A stretch of 64,000 nt of DNA from Halichondria panicea. Its lineage: Eukaryota; Porifera; Demospongiae; Suberitida; Halichondriidae. Positions 48,044 to 59,778 of the stretch are shown piece after piece; the first letter of the stretch is position 1, and each line of letters begins with the position of its first letter. The notes under the pieces were generated by a model. That model was not told the origin of the DNA. It did not search any database and was given only the letters and a program-made list of their open reading frames with translations. The stretch is from contig NC_087393.1 in assembly GCF_963675165.1 (NCBI RefSeq), positions 1 to 64,000 on the forward strand, written 5' to 3'. The translations under genes and the position numbers were made by a program.

Positions 48044-48326
48044 TTCAGCTCCTCTTTCTACTTAAAATTTCACGACAACATATTCTAGTAAATGCACACC
48101 CATAGGATTTCATAGCGCACCATAACAAACTTCCAGTTAATGCGCACCTACAGCAATGCTGTCGCCAGTCCAGCCACGCCTACTATCTTAGCTCAGCAAA
48201 ATAATTAATCATAGCAAATTAATGATTATTAAAAGCTAGCTAGCTTTATACACACGCTGCATGCCATCAAGCTGCTAACATACACACAGAGAGAGAGAGA
48301 GAGAGTTGGTTGAGCTGCGAGAGAAC
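48044..48326. promoter_or_regulatory. Bidirectional promoter, DCTN5 - RPTOR
   Basis: 283 bp between start codons. Contains CAGCCACGCCTACT at about 48171-48184 (inverse GGCGTGGC box), two TAATGCGCACC/CATAGCGCACC motifs, a GCTAGCTAGC run near 48234-48245, and (GA)n just before the RPTOR start. Confidence 0.55.
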
Positions 48327-51300
48327 ATGACGAGCTTTGGGGGAGTGGTAGATCCCTTCGCTGTGGAGGACCCCTCTGAACTACCTGACTGGAGACTACC
48401 ATTGAGCTTCATGAAGAGTCGGCACAGCTCCTTATTCTCTAGTGATGATGAGGGCAGTGCAGAGCAACCATGGCGCATGAAGGACAGGGTGAGTGGCTAC
48501 AAGCATTGCTAGGGGTCATATCTCTCTCTTATACAACAGATGAAGACTTGGAGTGTAGCTCTGATCTTATGTCTCAATATTGGAGTAGACCCTCCTGATG
48601 TCGTCAAGACTAACCCCTGTGCTAGGAGGGAGTGCTGGATAGGTAGGACAAGCACACACCTCACACACGCACACATACGCCCACACACACACACAGACTC
48701 ACTGTCTACCAGCTCTCAGAAAGCACTGGAGGAAATTGGGAATAGTTTGCAGAAACAATACGAGCGTTGGCAACCTCGTGCTCGTTGCAAGCAACTCCTG
48801 GACCCCACCACCGAGGAAGTGAGGAAGCTGTGCATGGCACTCAGGAAGAACGCTAAGGTGTGTGGGTGGTGTTTGTGTGATGTGTGTGATATGTGTACCA
48901 CCTTGTGTAGAGTGAACGCGTGCTCTTCCATTACAATGGCCATGGGGTACCCAAACCAACTCAGAACGGAGAGATATGGGTCTTCAATAAAGTGAGTGCA
49001 TTCTAACTCCCTCAATGTTGGTTACTGGTCTCACAGAACTACACTCAATACATCCCCCTGTCACTGTATGACCTGCAAGCCTGGATGGGGAGCCCCTCCA
49101 TATTCCTGTATGACTGCTCCCACGCTGGTAAGCCATGCAGTAATCAGTTAACTTTCTGAGCATATACTACGATGTTATTCAAATTCTGGGGATTAGGTGG
49201 CGCATGTGCAAACACTCGATCCCAGGCCCATCGTCAGAACAAGTGCGGCCTGGGATCGAGGCTAAGTGCAAGCTTGAATAATTATTATATAGCAATCGAC
49301 ACGTAATTGTGGTTTCTCTGTTGCATGTGCACTACAATCCCGTACACCCGCTACCCCATACCTCATACCTCATACCCCATACCTCATACCTCATACCTCA
49401 TACCTCATACCCACTTGATGCAGGCCAGATCCTTGAGTCATTCAAAGCCTTCTCTCATCAGAGGGATAGTGAATTCTTCCTCGAGGTACCTACTCCAGTG
49501 TCACTGTGTGTGCGTGTGTGTGACCCCCTACTCCAGTGTCACTGTGTGTGCGTGTGTGTGTGTGACCCCCTACTCCAGTGTCACTGTGTGTGCGTGTGAC
49601 TCCCTACTCCAGTGTCACTGTGTGTGCGTGTGTGTGACCCCCTACTCCAGTGTCACTGTGTGTGCGTGTGTGTGACCCCCTCTCCTCCTGCACAGACTAC
49701 TGCCTTTAATAGCTGTGTGGGTCTACAGGAAAGCTGTATACAGCTAGCTGCTTGTGGTCCTAAGGAGGTCCTTCCTATGCATCCTTCACTGCCTGCTGAT
49801 CTATTCACTGCTTGCCTGACCACTCCTATCAAAACAGCTCTCCTCTGGTATTGCTATTCTAGAGTGGGCAAACTGTGCCTTGTGTCAGGGATCACTCCGG
49901 AGATCATTGACAAGTGAGCCCCCCTCACACACGCCCACACACGCCCACACACACCCACACAGGATCCCAGGACGAATCAACGATCGGCGTACACCACTAG
50001 GAGAGCTTAACTGGATATTCACTGCCATCACTGACACCATCGCTTGGAACATTGTACCAAAAGGTTCAGAGCAACATCTCATGCGCAGGCTATTACCATT
50101 ACTACAGATTTGTTCCAGAAGTTGTTTCGTCAAGACCTGCTGGTAGCAAGTCTGTTTAGGAACTTCCTATTGGCAGAGCGTATCATGAGGACCTATAAGT
50201 GTACCCCAGAGAGCCATCCTGCCATCCCCTCCACCTACAACCATCCAATGTGGGCAGCCTGGGACCTAGCTCTAGACCATATTGCACGACAGCTACCAGA
50301 CCTTGTGGAGAACAAGGCTCCTTATGAGGTACCTCCTTGTATGTGTGTGTGTGTTACCAGCTCTCTCTTCCCTACAGTCGAGTCAGTTCTTCGCTCAACA
50401 GCTTGGGGCCTTTCAAGTGTGGCTAGTCAACTGCTCACAAAGCCAGACCCCCCCTCAACAACTCCCCATTGTCCTCCAGGTACCCCCCACAGTGTGTGTA
50501 CTGTACTCACCTACCCCCCACACACAGTTTCTGCTGAGTCAGGCTCACAGATTGCAAGCACTGGAGTTGCTGGGAAGGTTCCTAGACCTGGGTCCCTGGG
50601 CTGTACACGCTGCACTCAATGTTGGCATCTTCCCATACGTACTCAAACTATTGGGTAGTAAACTGAAGGAGCTGCAACCCATCCTAGTCTTCATCTGGGC
50701 CAAGATCCTAGCAGTAGACCCGGTGAGTCAATGTACTTGGCTACAAGTCAATTCAGTCGTCGGTAGCTAGCTAGCTAACTTTGAGAGGGTTGTAGTTGAA
50801 CATCTTTCAACAGCCATAACTTGAGTACAGTTGATCCAATGTCAAAAATGTTATCGTTAGCTTAGAAAAATACCTTTCAAATGATGTGTTTCAATCCAAA
50901 ATTTCGTCCGGGCCCTAATTTGTCATTTTTCGGCCTCAGACCATGGGCATAATCCATGGTATCGCCAAATTGGTAAATAATTTTATCTCTCAAATATAAA
51001 CTTTGATGACACCATTTGAAAGGTCTTTTTCTAAGCTTTCAGAAAATCATAAAATTTTTGACTTTGGATCCACTGAATTTAAGTTATGGCAGCTGAAAGA
51101 GATTGATTAAACGGAGGTGGTGGGGGTGTAGTTGAACATCTTTCAACAGCCATAACTTGAGTACAGTTGATCCAATGTCAAAAATGTTATCGTTTTCTGA
51201 AAGCTTAGAAAAATACCTTTCAAATGATGTGTTTCAATCCAAAATTTCGTCCGGGCCCTAATTTGTCATTTTTCGGCCTCGGACCATGGGCTATAATCCA

Positions 51301-54300
51301 TGGTACGACCAAATTGGCAAATACGTTTATCTCTCAAATATAAACTTTGATGACACCATTTGAAAGGTCTTTTTCTAAGCTTTCAGAAAATTCGTAAATC
51401 ATTGAAATTAGATCTACGATACTCAAGTTATGGCAGCTAAAAGAGTCTCTGAACCATTGATTAATAAATCCATGGTGTTGCCAGATTGGCAAATACTTAG
51501 TTTTGGTAGCTATCTTGAAAGCTCGTAATAGCTCTCAAAATTATCTTTCCAATGGTGTGCTTAATTATGTGTTTTCTCCATCAGTCTTGCCAGGCTGACT
51601 TGATCAAAGACGGAGGGTACAAGTACTTTATCCAGATTCTGGCTGATCAGAGCATGCAGTATGAATATCGGACAATGGCAGCGTTTGTCTTGTCAGTGGT
51701 AGTCAAGGATAATCCAAAGGGCCAGGAAGTTGCTTTACAGAATAATGTCATCTCTCTGTGTCTGTCTCAACTGGAGGAACCGAATGCGTTGCTCAAGCAA
51801 TGGTTGGCCATTTGCTTGGGGAGATTGTGGACACGTTATGACTCAGCACGCTGGTGTGGAGTGAGAGACTCGGCACATGACAAGTTGTACTCATTACTAT
51901 GGCATGAGATACCAGATGTGAGTTAGTGTGTGTGTGTGGTGTGTGTGTTGTGTGCTTGATACCCCCAACCCCCCCCCCCACTAGGTGAGAGCTGCTGGAG
52001 TATTCTCATTGGGTACCTACATGCTCAACACTTGTGAGGGTGGTAGCTCTGAACAAGCCTCCTCCATTGATCATGCTGTGGGCAGGAAACTCATTGCTCT
52101 TATCCACGATGGCAGCCCTGTGGTCAGACTGGTAAGTATGTGTGTGTGTGTGTGTCCCATTATCCCTCTCCCTGCTGTAGGAGTTGGTGTCTGCTCTGCA
52201 TAGTCTCATTACACTGTATGAGAAGCAGTTCCAATTAGCTGCCCTCCGCTCGTGTGATGGTGATAGGGTTACGACCTCTGTGACCCCTACTGGGTGGATA
52301 CATGTGTCATTGGACCCCCCAGAAGTGGAGACTTCCTTTGAGTCAGAGCAACCTACCGCAGTGGGTGGTTCCATTGGTACTAGTAGACAGATCTCCACAC
52401 GGACCTCTGCTACACTCTCCAATGGATCTCTAATAGATTCACCTCCTCTGTCATCCTTCAGCGGAGAGGAAGTGGGTGTGGTCAAGAAGAGCTTCGGGTC
52501 GCCAAGGGCAACGCCGCCGCCACTACCTGGGAAGGCAGTCCACAATCAGATATGGAAGGGCCTAGTGTTACTAGCAAGTGACCCCTGTCCAAAGGTCGCT
52601 GAGCATGCACAATGTGTTGTACACAGTGTACATGATAAGGTACTTACAATACTAATAGTTTGTGTATTTCATATCCCTCTTCATACATACTGTAGCTGAG
52701 ACAGAAGTCATTAGCACGCAGTATAGGAGTGACTCTGGTCAACTCGATGAGTACTCCATCTTCCCCACACATGAAGGCTGCCACGCTAGGCCCCTCCTCC
52801 CTACGTCCGTCAAACCGCCCATATATAACCACCTCTGCCTCCACACAAGAGTTCAGAGGTGACCCGGGTATTTCCCTCCCTCGTCAACAGAGCCCTGTCA
52901 CGATGTCACTACCCTCTTCCACGCTTCATCTGGCAGCCAGGCGGACTGTGTTCGGACGTGGGGGCATGCCTATTGTGAGTCTAATTAATGCACACCTCTA
53001 ATTCTAATTAATCCCCACCACTAGACGGAAGAGGACGAAGGTGGCGATGATCTGAAGAGTTCTGATACTCATTTCTGTGACTGGTGTTGCAAGTACTTTG
53101 CCAATCCACTCATGAAGGTTTTAATATAATTATTGGTAATAACAGTGATGATGATGATGATGATGTGTGTAGCCCCCTGAGGATTGTGACCCCGCTAGTG
53201 TACTCTACCAGGAGAGGGAGTTCAGGTTCATACGCAACCACACCGTGAGGGAGGACTGTGTGGAGGTCTGCAGGTCTGTCTCCAGGGGAAAACTATCTGA
53301 TGAGGTGTTTGTTAGCAAGGAGACCAGCACTCCACAACTCTTGTTGTTCCATCCGTTCCAACCACATCTCGCTGTCATGGGCAAACAGAGCTGGAGGTAC
53401 GTTAACCCTTTAGTAGCCAGCGTTTAACCCCATTCCCACTAGCCGGTGTGTGTATTTAACCCCTTGCCCACTGTGCAGTGTGTGGGATATTGAGGAGGGT
53501 ACCAAGATGTGCTCCAACTATAACGCCCCCTCACAAATCACCTCCGCTAAGTTCATTAATTCTCACGACATTACGTTCCTACTCATTGGTAGCGGTAAGT
53601 CATGTGATCTGTTGATGATGTCATATGATGTCATACACACACAGAGGATGGAGCTGTGCATGTGTGGAAGGACTACAACACTGCTTACCCTAAACTAGTC
53701 ACAGCCTGGAGGGCTCTCACTGACATGCTGCCATCATCTAGAAGTAAGTCTCATATCCTATGGATGGTTGGGGGTGACATACCTGTGCTCAACATAGTAG
53801 GGATGGTTGGGGGTGACATACCTGTGCTCAACATAGTAGGGATGGTTGGGGGGTGACATACCTGTGCTCAACATAGTAGGGATGGTTGGGGGGTGACATA
53901 CCTGTGCTCAACATAGTAGGGATGGTTGGGGGGTGACATACCTGTGCTCAACATAGTAGGGATGGTTGGGGGGTGACATACCTGTGCTCAACATAGTAGG
54001 GATGGTTGGGGGGTGAGATACCTGTGCTCAACATAGTAGGGATGGTTGGGGGTGACATACCTGTGCTCAACATAGTAGGGATGGTTGGGGGGTGACATAC
54101 CTGTGCTCAACATAGTAGGGATGGTTGGGGGTGAGATACCTGTGCTCAACATAGTAGGGATGGTTGGGGGTGACATACCTGTGCTCAACATAGTAGGGAT
54201 GGTTGGGGGTGACATACCTGTGCTCAACATAGTAGGGATGGTTGGGGGGTGACATACCTGTGCTCAACATAGTAGGGATGGTTGGGGGGTGACATACCTG

Positions 54301-54801
54301 TGCTCAACATAGTAGGGATGGTTGGGGGTGAGATACCTGTGCTCAACATAGTAGGGATGGTTGGGGGTGACATACCTGTGCTCAACATAGTAGGGATGGT
54401 TGGGGGTGACATACCTGTGCTCAACATAGTAGGGATGGTTGGGGGGTGACATACCTGTGCTCAACATAGTAGGGATGGTTGGGGGGTGACATACCTGTGC
54501 TCAACATAGTAGGGATGGTTGGAGGGTGACATACCTGTGCTCAACATAGTAGGGATGGTTGGGGGTGACATACCTGTGCTCAACATAGTAGGGATGGTTG
54601 GGGGTGAGATACCTCTGTGCTCAACATAGTAGGGATGGTTGGGGGTGACATACCTGTGCTCAACATAGTAGGGATGGTTGGGGGTGAGATACCTCTGTGC
54701 TCAACATAGTAGATCCCTGAGCACATGAATACAGTAGCCGTGGAATGTAAACAAATCTAAAGCTACATGTACATACAATTTATTCTACTTGTGTACCCCC
54801 A

Positions 54802-54874
<73 letters not shown>

Positions 54875-55719
54875 TGCGGGTATGGTGGTGGAGTGGGAGC
54901 AGAGCACAGGGCTACTCTATGCAGGAGGAGATAGTCGACACATTCGATTGTGGGACACTCATAAGGAGGTCAATGTGCAGGACATACCCACTGGGGCAGA
55001 CTCTTGTGTGACCTGCCTCACCTCTGACAGTGCTGACAGGTCACTGCTCATTGCTGGCTGTGGAGATGGCACAGTCAGGCTGTATGATAAGAGGCAGAGC
55101 TCAGGACAGAGGTGACTACCACTACTCCACATGTACTGTAATAGCTTGAGGTGCTGTAATTGTGGCCTCTGGAAAGTAGCTTGCCAAACGATTGTGGACA
55201 ATACCTCCATGCATAGTCTATGTGTTAATGACCTTGTCTCTCCTGTAGTTTGGTGCAGACTCTGAGGGAACACAAGAGCTGGGTGGTGAATGTACACATG
55301 CAGTTATACACACGTGAGAGAGCTATAGTGACTGCCAGTGCTGATGGTGACGTGCGGGTGTGGGACCCGCGCTTCAGTCAGAGTGTACGCACTCTGTCTA
55401 GCATGGGAGGGAACACTAGCGTGTGTGAGATACACCCCAGAGCACCACTCATGGCATCAGCCAATCAGAACCAGGGAATAAGAATAGCCAATCTCGAGTC
55501 TGATGAAGTGCTGAGTCATATCAGATATCATGATGGTTTCATGGGACAAAAGCTTGGGCCCACTCGCTGCCTTGCCTTCCATCCCTACAGAGTAAGAACC
55601 CCCCCCCCCTCCCTGGCGTTGTGTGATATTACTATCTTATTAACTGTGTGTAGGTGTGGTTGGCTGCTGGGGGTAGCGATGGTTTCATCACTGTCTACTC
55701 TGCTGACAGAAAGAAGTGA
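48327..55719 (+). CDS. RPTOR: RPTOR (Raptor), mTORC1 scaffold
   Basis: Substrate-recruiting subunit of TOR complex 1. 22 exons: 48327-48488, 48540-48642, 48697-48857, 48911-48991, 49037-49127, 49424-49485, 49696-49913, 49963-50063, 50108-50328, 50378-50479, 50528-50722, 51585-51917, 51985-52131, 52181-52639, 52696-52974, 53025-53117, 53173-53396, 53479-53594, 53645-53743, 54874-55111, 55249-55591, 55654-55719; 1297 residues against 1335 in human, all in phase. N-terminal caspase-like RNC domain ([54 protein letters not shown]), HEAT repeats ([25 protein letters not shown]) and a seven-bladed C-terminal WD40 ([34 protein letters not shown]). The translation start is the first in-frame ATG; an upstream TTG is ignored. 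Intron 8 is only 44 nt; introns 6, 11 and 19 carry repeats. Confidence 0.97.
49211..49265. mobile_element. CTCGATCCCAGGCC inverted-repeat element
   Basis: Perfect 14-bp arms, CTCGATCCCAGGCC at 49215-49228 and GGCCTGGGATCGAG at 49247-49260, in RPTOR intron 5. Partial relatives at about 6188-6205, 38228-38246 and 40922-40936 indicate a small dispersed family. Nature unknown; MITE remnant is a guess. Confidence 0.6.
49486..49680. repeat. Minisatellite in RPTOR intron 6, about 37 bp x 5
   Basis: CTACTCCAGTGTCACTGTGT plus a TGCGTGTGTGTGACCCC tail is repeated immediately after the donor GAG/GTAC. The frames across it are not coding. Confidence 0.88.
50785..51480. repeat. Dispersed inverted-repeat family, two copies in RPTOR intron 11
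   Basis: Two tandem units of about 335 bp (from about 50795 and 51127), nearly identical to those in the ATAD5 intron at 34262-35500: GTTGAACATCTTTCAACAGC, GGGCCCTAATTTGTCATTTT and the inverted CTAAGCTTTCAGAAAA / TTTTCTGAAAGCTTAG. Same orientation relative to the host gene. Confidence 0.88.
53755..54715. repeat. 40-bp minisatellite, about 24 copies, in RPTOR intron 19
   Basis: Unit GGGATGGTTGGGGGTGACAT followed by ACCTGTGCTCAACATAGTA. Variants differ by GGGGG/GGGGGG and GACAT/GAGAT. The variants seem to recur in a higher-order pattern of roughly five units. Confidence 0.95.
54803..54873. repeat. (CA)n forming the acceptor of RPTOR exon 20
   Basis: About 65 bp of pure CA ends directly in CAG, the 3' splice site of exon 20; no other polypyrimidine tract is present. 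Confidence 0.9.
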
Positions 55720-56149
55720 CTGAACAATTCAATGAACTCTTATTATTGTAATAATAATTAATTAATTGGGACTGTTTGTGTGTTCAATGTGCTCGATGTG
55801 TGTGTGCCTGCATGTACTGTGTTGCAATGTGTTCTTGTCGCTGGAATTTATTTGTTATCAACATAATTTGCACACGTACCTAATATGATGTTATGGTTTA
55901 CCTAAAAGGATGTCATCAGCCGTGCCGGCCGCATGCATGTGTGGTCATAATTACATGTAAGCAATAATAATATGTATACGATACTAGCTTGTATAGGTTT
56001 GATGATAACAGCAACTATACTCGATCAGTACAGGCCTTAGAATCATCAAGAACAATCGGGATTGATGTATACAAAAACATTACAAAAATATCAACAGCAT
56101 CTACATACACTAGCTGACAGATATACAGTCTCTCAGTCACTTTAGCTAG
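55720..56149. other. Convergent 3' flanks of RPTOR and GALK1
   Basis: 430 bp between the two stop codons. AT-rich (ATAATTAATTAATTGGG near 55755), no gene or RNA signature recognised. Confidence 0.5.
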
Positions 56150-58135
56150 CTAGGTACAGAGTTCATTCAGTCGCTGGGTGATGACTCCTGCGCCAGGGCT
56201 GGCAGAGGCAACAAAAAATGTTGGTGTCCCAGAGTAACCAGCCTGTGAGCGAGGAGAAGAGGTCAGAGGTCAACAAACAGTACAGCACTTGTCATACTAG
56301 CCCACACACACGCTGGTATAGTACCTTCATTCTCTCCTTTGTTTCCTCCACAATGTCCCTGGGTAGTAGGGTGACGGTGCACCCACCGAACCCTCCACCA
56401 GTCATACGAGATCCATACACACGAGAGTCAGTCTGAGCCAACACCACCAACTCATCCAACTCAGAGCAACTCACCTCGTAATCATCCCTGCATATCATAA
56501 TAGCATTAACAAACACTCTCTTTTGGGGAAATTGGACATTTGTAACACAATTATTAGATGGCCTCTCAAACAGGCCTGATTTAGAACTTGTAGCCCACGC
56601 TTTTGTCAGAAAATGGACAATTTGGGCTTATTATAAGAGGTAGTAGCCATCTCAACTTAGTGTACCTTAGTGATGCATGGCTCTGGTGTACCTTAGTGAT
56701 GCATGGCTCTGGTTCATGAGATGTCCAAAGGTTTTATAGTCACCATTCTTGAGTGCATCACGAGCGTCTTGTGTGCGTGCTATCTCAGTGATAACATGAC
56801 GTGCCCTCCTCAGCTCCACATCAGTCAGTCCACTACCTAGGAGGATACACAAGTTATAGTGTAATGTGCTCGCACTGGTCAGTACATGGTGGTTGCCTCT
56901 TAGGGGTCAGTACATGGTGGTTGCCTCTTAGGGGTCAGTACACGGTGGTTGCCTCTTAGGGGTCAGTACATGGTGGTTGCCTCTTAGGGGTCAGTACATG
57001 GTGGTTGCCTCTTAGGGGTCAGTACATGGTGGTTGCCTCTTAGGGGTCAGTACACGGTGGTTGCCTCTTAGGCCTAGGGATTCTAGGCACATGATTATAC
57101 ACACAGGTACCTTCTAATTGCTCCAGCTTTGCTAGTCTCAGTGATGCCACGCCCATCTTGCTAGCAGCAGAATAGCAACTCTCTCTGCGCTTGTTGTACT
57201 CTCCTCCCACACTGAGCTCATGACGCTTCCCTGTGTCAGTTACCATGACAACCAGACTAGGATCTGACAAGGGAATGTTCTCAGTTGCATGATCCCTAAG
57301 GAAACAAGTCGATACATTCATCCAATCAGATTACAGTTACATACCTGCAATCAATGAGGAGGGCATGGCCTTCCTGTGCCATCACTGACACAAACTGGTC
57401 CATAATACCACACTTGTTACCAGCGTAGCGATGCTCACTCTGCTGACACAGCATTGCCTTGTCTACCAGCCCAAGACCACACCCACCTACGGTACAATAG
57501 AGAGGGGGTGTGCTAACATGCAGCCGTTAGTAACTACTTTACCTTTGAGTTGTTCAACAAAGAGACAAGTGGCGACCTCCAGAGAGGCAGAGCTGGACAC
57601 ACCCCCTCCTAGGGGTACACAGCTCGTTATGACTGCATCAAATACCGGCACTCCACCGTCTTTATTCATGAGTGCTACTACACCCTGTGTGAGGTGTGAG
57701 GTGTGAGTGTGTGGGTGGGTGTGTGTGTGGGTGTGTGTGTGAGGGGGAAGTAAGAGTACGTCTTACCTTAACGTATAGTGCCCAGCGTGGTCCATCGAGA
57801 TTGACCTCTTCTAACCCCGGAGGGGGGTACGCGGGTACAGGGAACGGAGGGCAAAGGTCATTCACAGCTTTCGATACAAGACGACACTCTTTAGATGATG
57901 AACGACGACCCACAATCACAGTAACCAATGGCAACGCCTGGAGAGAATAGTTATATAGTGACTAGCTGCTATAAGAGCTTACCATGGGGAGGACAAAGCC
58001 ATCATTGTAGTCAGTATGCTCGCCTATCAGATTGACGCGGCCAGGAGCATACACTGCAATACTAGGACTCTCTCCTCCAAACTGAGCCTTGAATTCAGCC
58101 AACGCAGCTTGCAAGCAGCCTTCTAGATCAGCCAT
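56150..58135 (-). CDS. GALK1: Galactokinase (GALK1 type)
   Basis: Phosphorylates galactose to galactose 1-phosphate in the Leloir pathway. Eight exons (minus): 58135-57983, 57937-57767, 57684-57543, 57486-57345, 57295-57111, 56836-56692, 56487-56325, 56242-56150; 397 residues against 392 in human. GHMP motifs: [20 protein letters not shown], the phosphate loop [16 protein letters not shown], the catalytic Asp in CGIMDQFVS, then [14 protein letters not shown] and [14 protein letters not shown]. More similar to GALK1 than GALK2. A 26-bp tandem duplication at 56666-56691 repeats the end of exon 6 with its donor; use of the distal donor would add YTRAMHH and a stop. Intron 5 contains another minisatellite. 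Divergent from iRhom, 203 bp between starts. Confidence 0.96.
56878..57071. repeat. Minisatellite in GALK1 intron 5, about 28 bp x 7
   Basis: GGTCAGTACATGGTGGTTGC plus CTCTTAGG, repeated about seven times with one T/C variant (TACACGG). Confidence 0.93.
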
Positions 58136-58338
58136 TCTCTGAGGTACTTTAGCTTGGGACTTATGGCCGTGTCTGTAATGACCCTTTACCAGGAGAGTTG
58201 GTAAGGATCGTATTGATGTGTTGTGTGTGATGACCCTTTACCAAATCAATTGGTATGGAGCATCATACTAATATTTGTTTTTCCACTTATCTCCATTGTT
58301 TATTCTAATCAAGAGCTACTGTGTTAGAATTGGCTGCG
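58136..58338. promoter_or_regulatory. Bidirectional promoter, GALK1 - iRhom
   Basis: 203 bp between start codons. Contains a short direct repeat, TGACCCTTTACCA at about 58177 and 58230. Function inferred from geometry. Confidence 0.55.
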
Positions 58339-59740
58339 ATGGCTGATCCAGTTCTACAGAAGCAAGCCAGTGTTCTGAGTAGCCGCTCAAAGGCTCCGAC
58401 TGAGTCCCTAACATGGAACAAAGTCAAAGAGTCTGTTAAACTGTGAGCCATACCTCTAATATCAGAATAGCCTCACTCTCTCTCTGCTACAGTGGTATGC
58501 TACGTGTGGTAGGACTGGAGCCAACTGCTGAGGAGAAGAGACACTGGGAGGCCCTACAAGGAATGGTCGCCACGACTAACATCTCTCCCCAAGACATGCC
58601 TGACATGGCCATTAGGAGCTCCTTAACTCCCAAAGATGCAGCTGCTATTCGCCGCATCACTGGACACAGCATCCATCGTGTAACACCAGGAGAAGCCAGT
58701 CCTATAGTGACCACACCCACTGGAGTGCGTGGGGCAGTCTATAACAAGGGCACTGGGCGAAACTTAGCCATCAAGACACAACTAAAACCAGACCTCTGGA
58801 AGGTGGCCTATCAGAGCATACGCCAGCTCAGTGTGAGTGGATTCCTGTGTTGCTAGTGAAATACTAAGTAGTTACTAAGGTCAACAGAATCCCCCTAATC
58901 GGTGTGTGTGTGTGTGTCCCTCCAGCAATCTCATGGCGCCCCCCCTCAAGCTGCTGGTGGTCCCCCTCCACCACAGAGCTTCTTCCCTGATGAGGAGGTC
59001 AGTGAGGATGATGGTGAAGGAGTGGATGGATTGTCTGCACCACTGGACAGTATCAAAGAGGTGATCTAACTATTAGCTAGGTTGAGGGCAAGGTTTGCGC
59101 ACACGCACTGAGTATCTAAACATACAATTCTATAGTAAAATGAGGTAACTATTACAAGGAAGTTTCTGCAGCCCAAAGGCCCATTATTCGTTACTAGTAA
59201 AAGTGAGTGACTACTACATGTATACTCACAGGAGGAACTGGACGAAGATTTCTTTGGAACTGAAGAAGACTCATATGAAACACAACCATTTGAAGAGACT
59301 GATTCTGCTCCTCTGAGGTACTACATCACATATCACACTCCGCCCCCTCCACATATCACACTCACCCACACACAGTAGTCCCCCCAGAGCTGCCAGGCAA
59401 ATTGAAGGATCTCACAAGCTCTCTGACAAACCATCTCAGCAGAGACGCAGAAATAAAATAGGACAGCAATTCAAGGAAGGATGGAGTAAGGTTACTTTGA
59501 ACGGTGGCTATGACCGTGGTTACGGTGGCCTAGGACTGCCCACTCTCCTACTGAGGTTCAAGTATCGTGGTCTTAATGATGAGGACAAGAAAAAACTAGA
59601 CAGCCAAATACTGCACAAGTGAGTTAGCAATGTTTCATTTACATATGTAGCCTTTGCTCAGGTAATTATATTAAACGCGCACACACACACACGCACACGC
59701 ACACACACACACACACACATGCACACGCACACGCACACAC

Positions 59741-59778
<38 letters not shown>

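Noticed and set aside
49307-49675. Frames of 96-122 codons in RPTOR introns 5-6
   Set aside because: Simple repeat (CTCATACC and CTGTGTGTG) with exon 6 embedded in another frame.
53988-54467. Minus-strand frames in RPTOR intron 19
   Set aside because: Translations of the 40-bp minisatellite.
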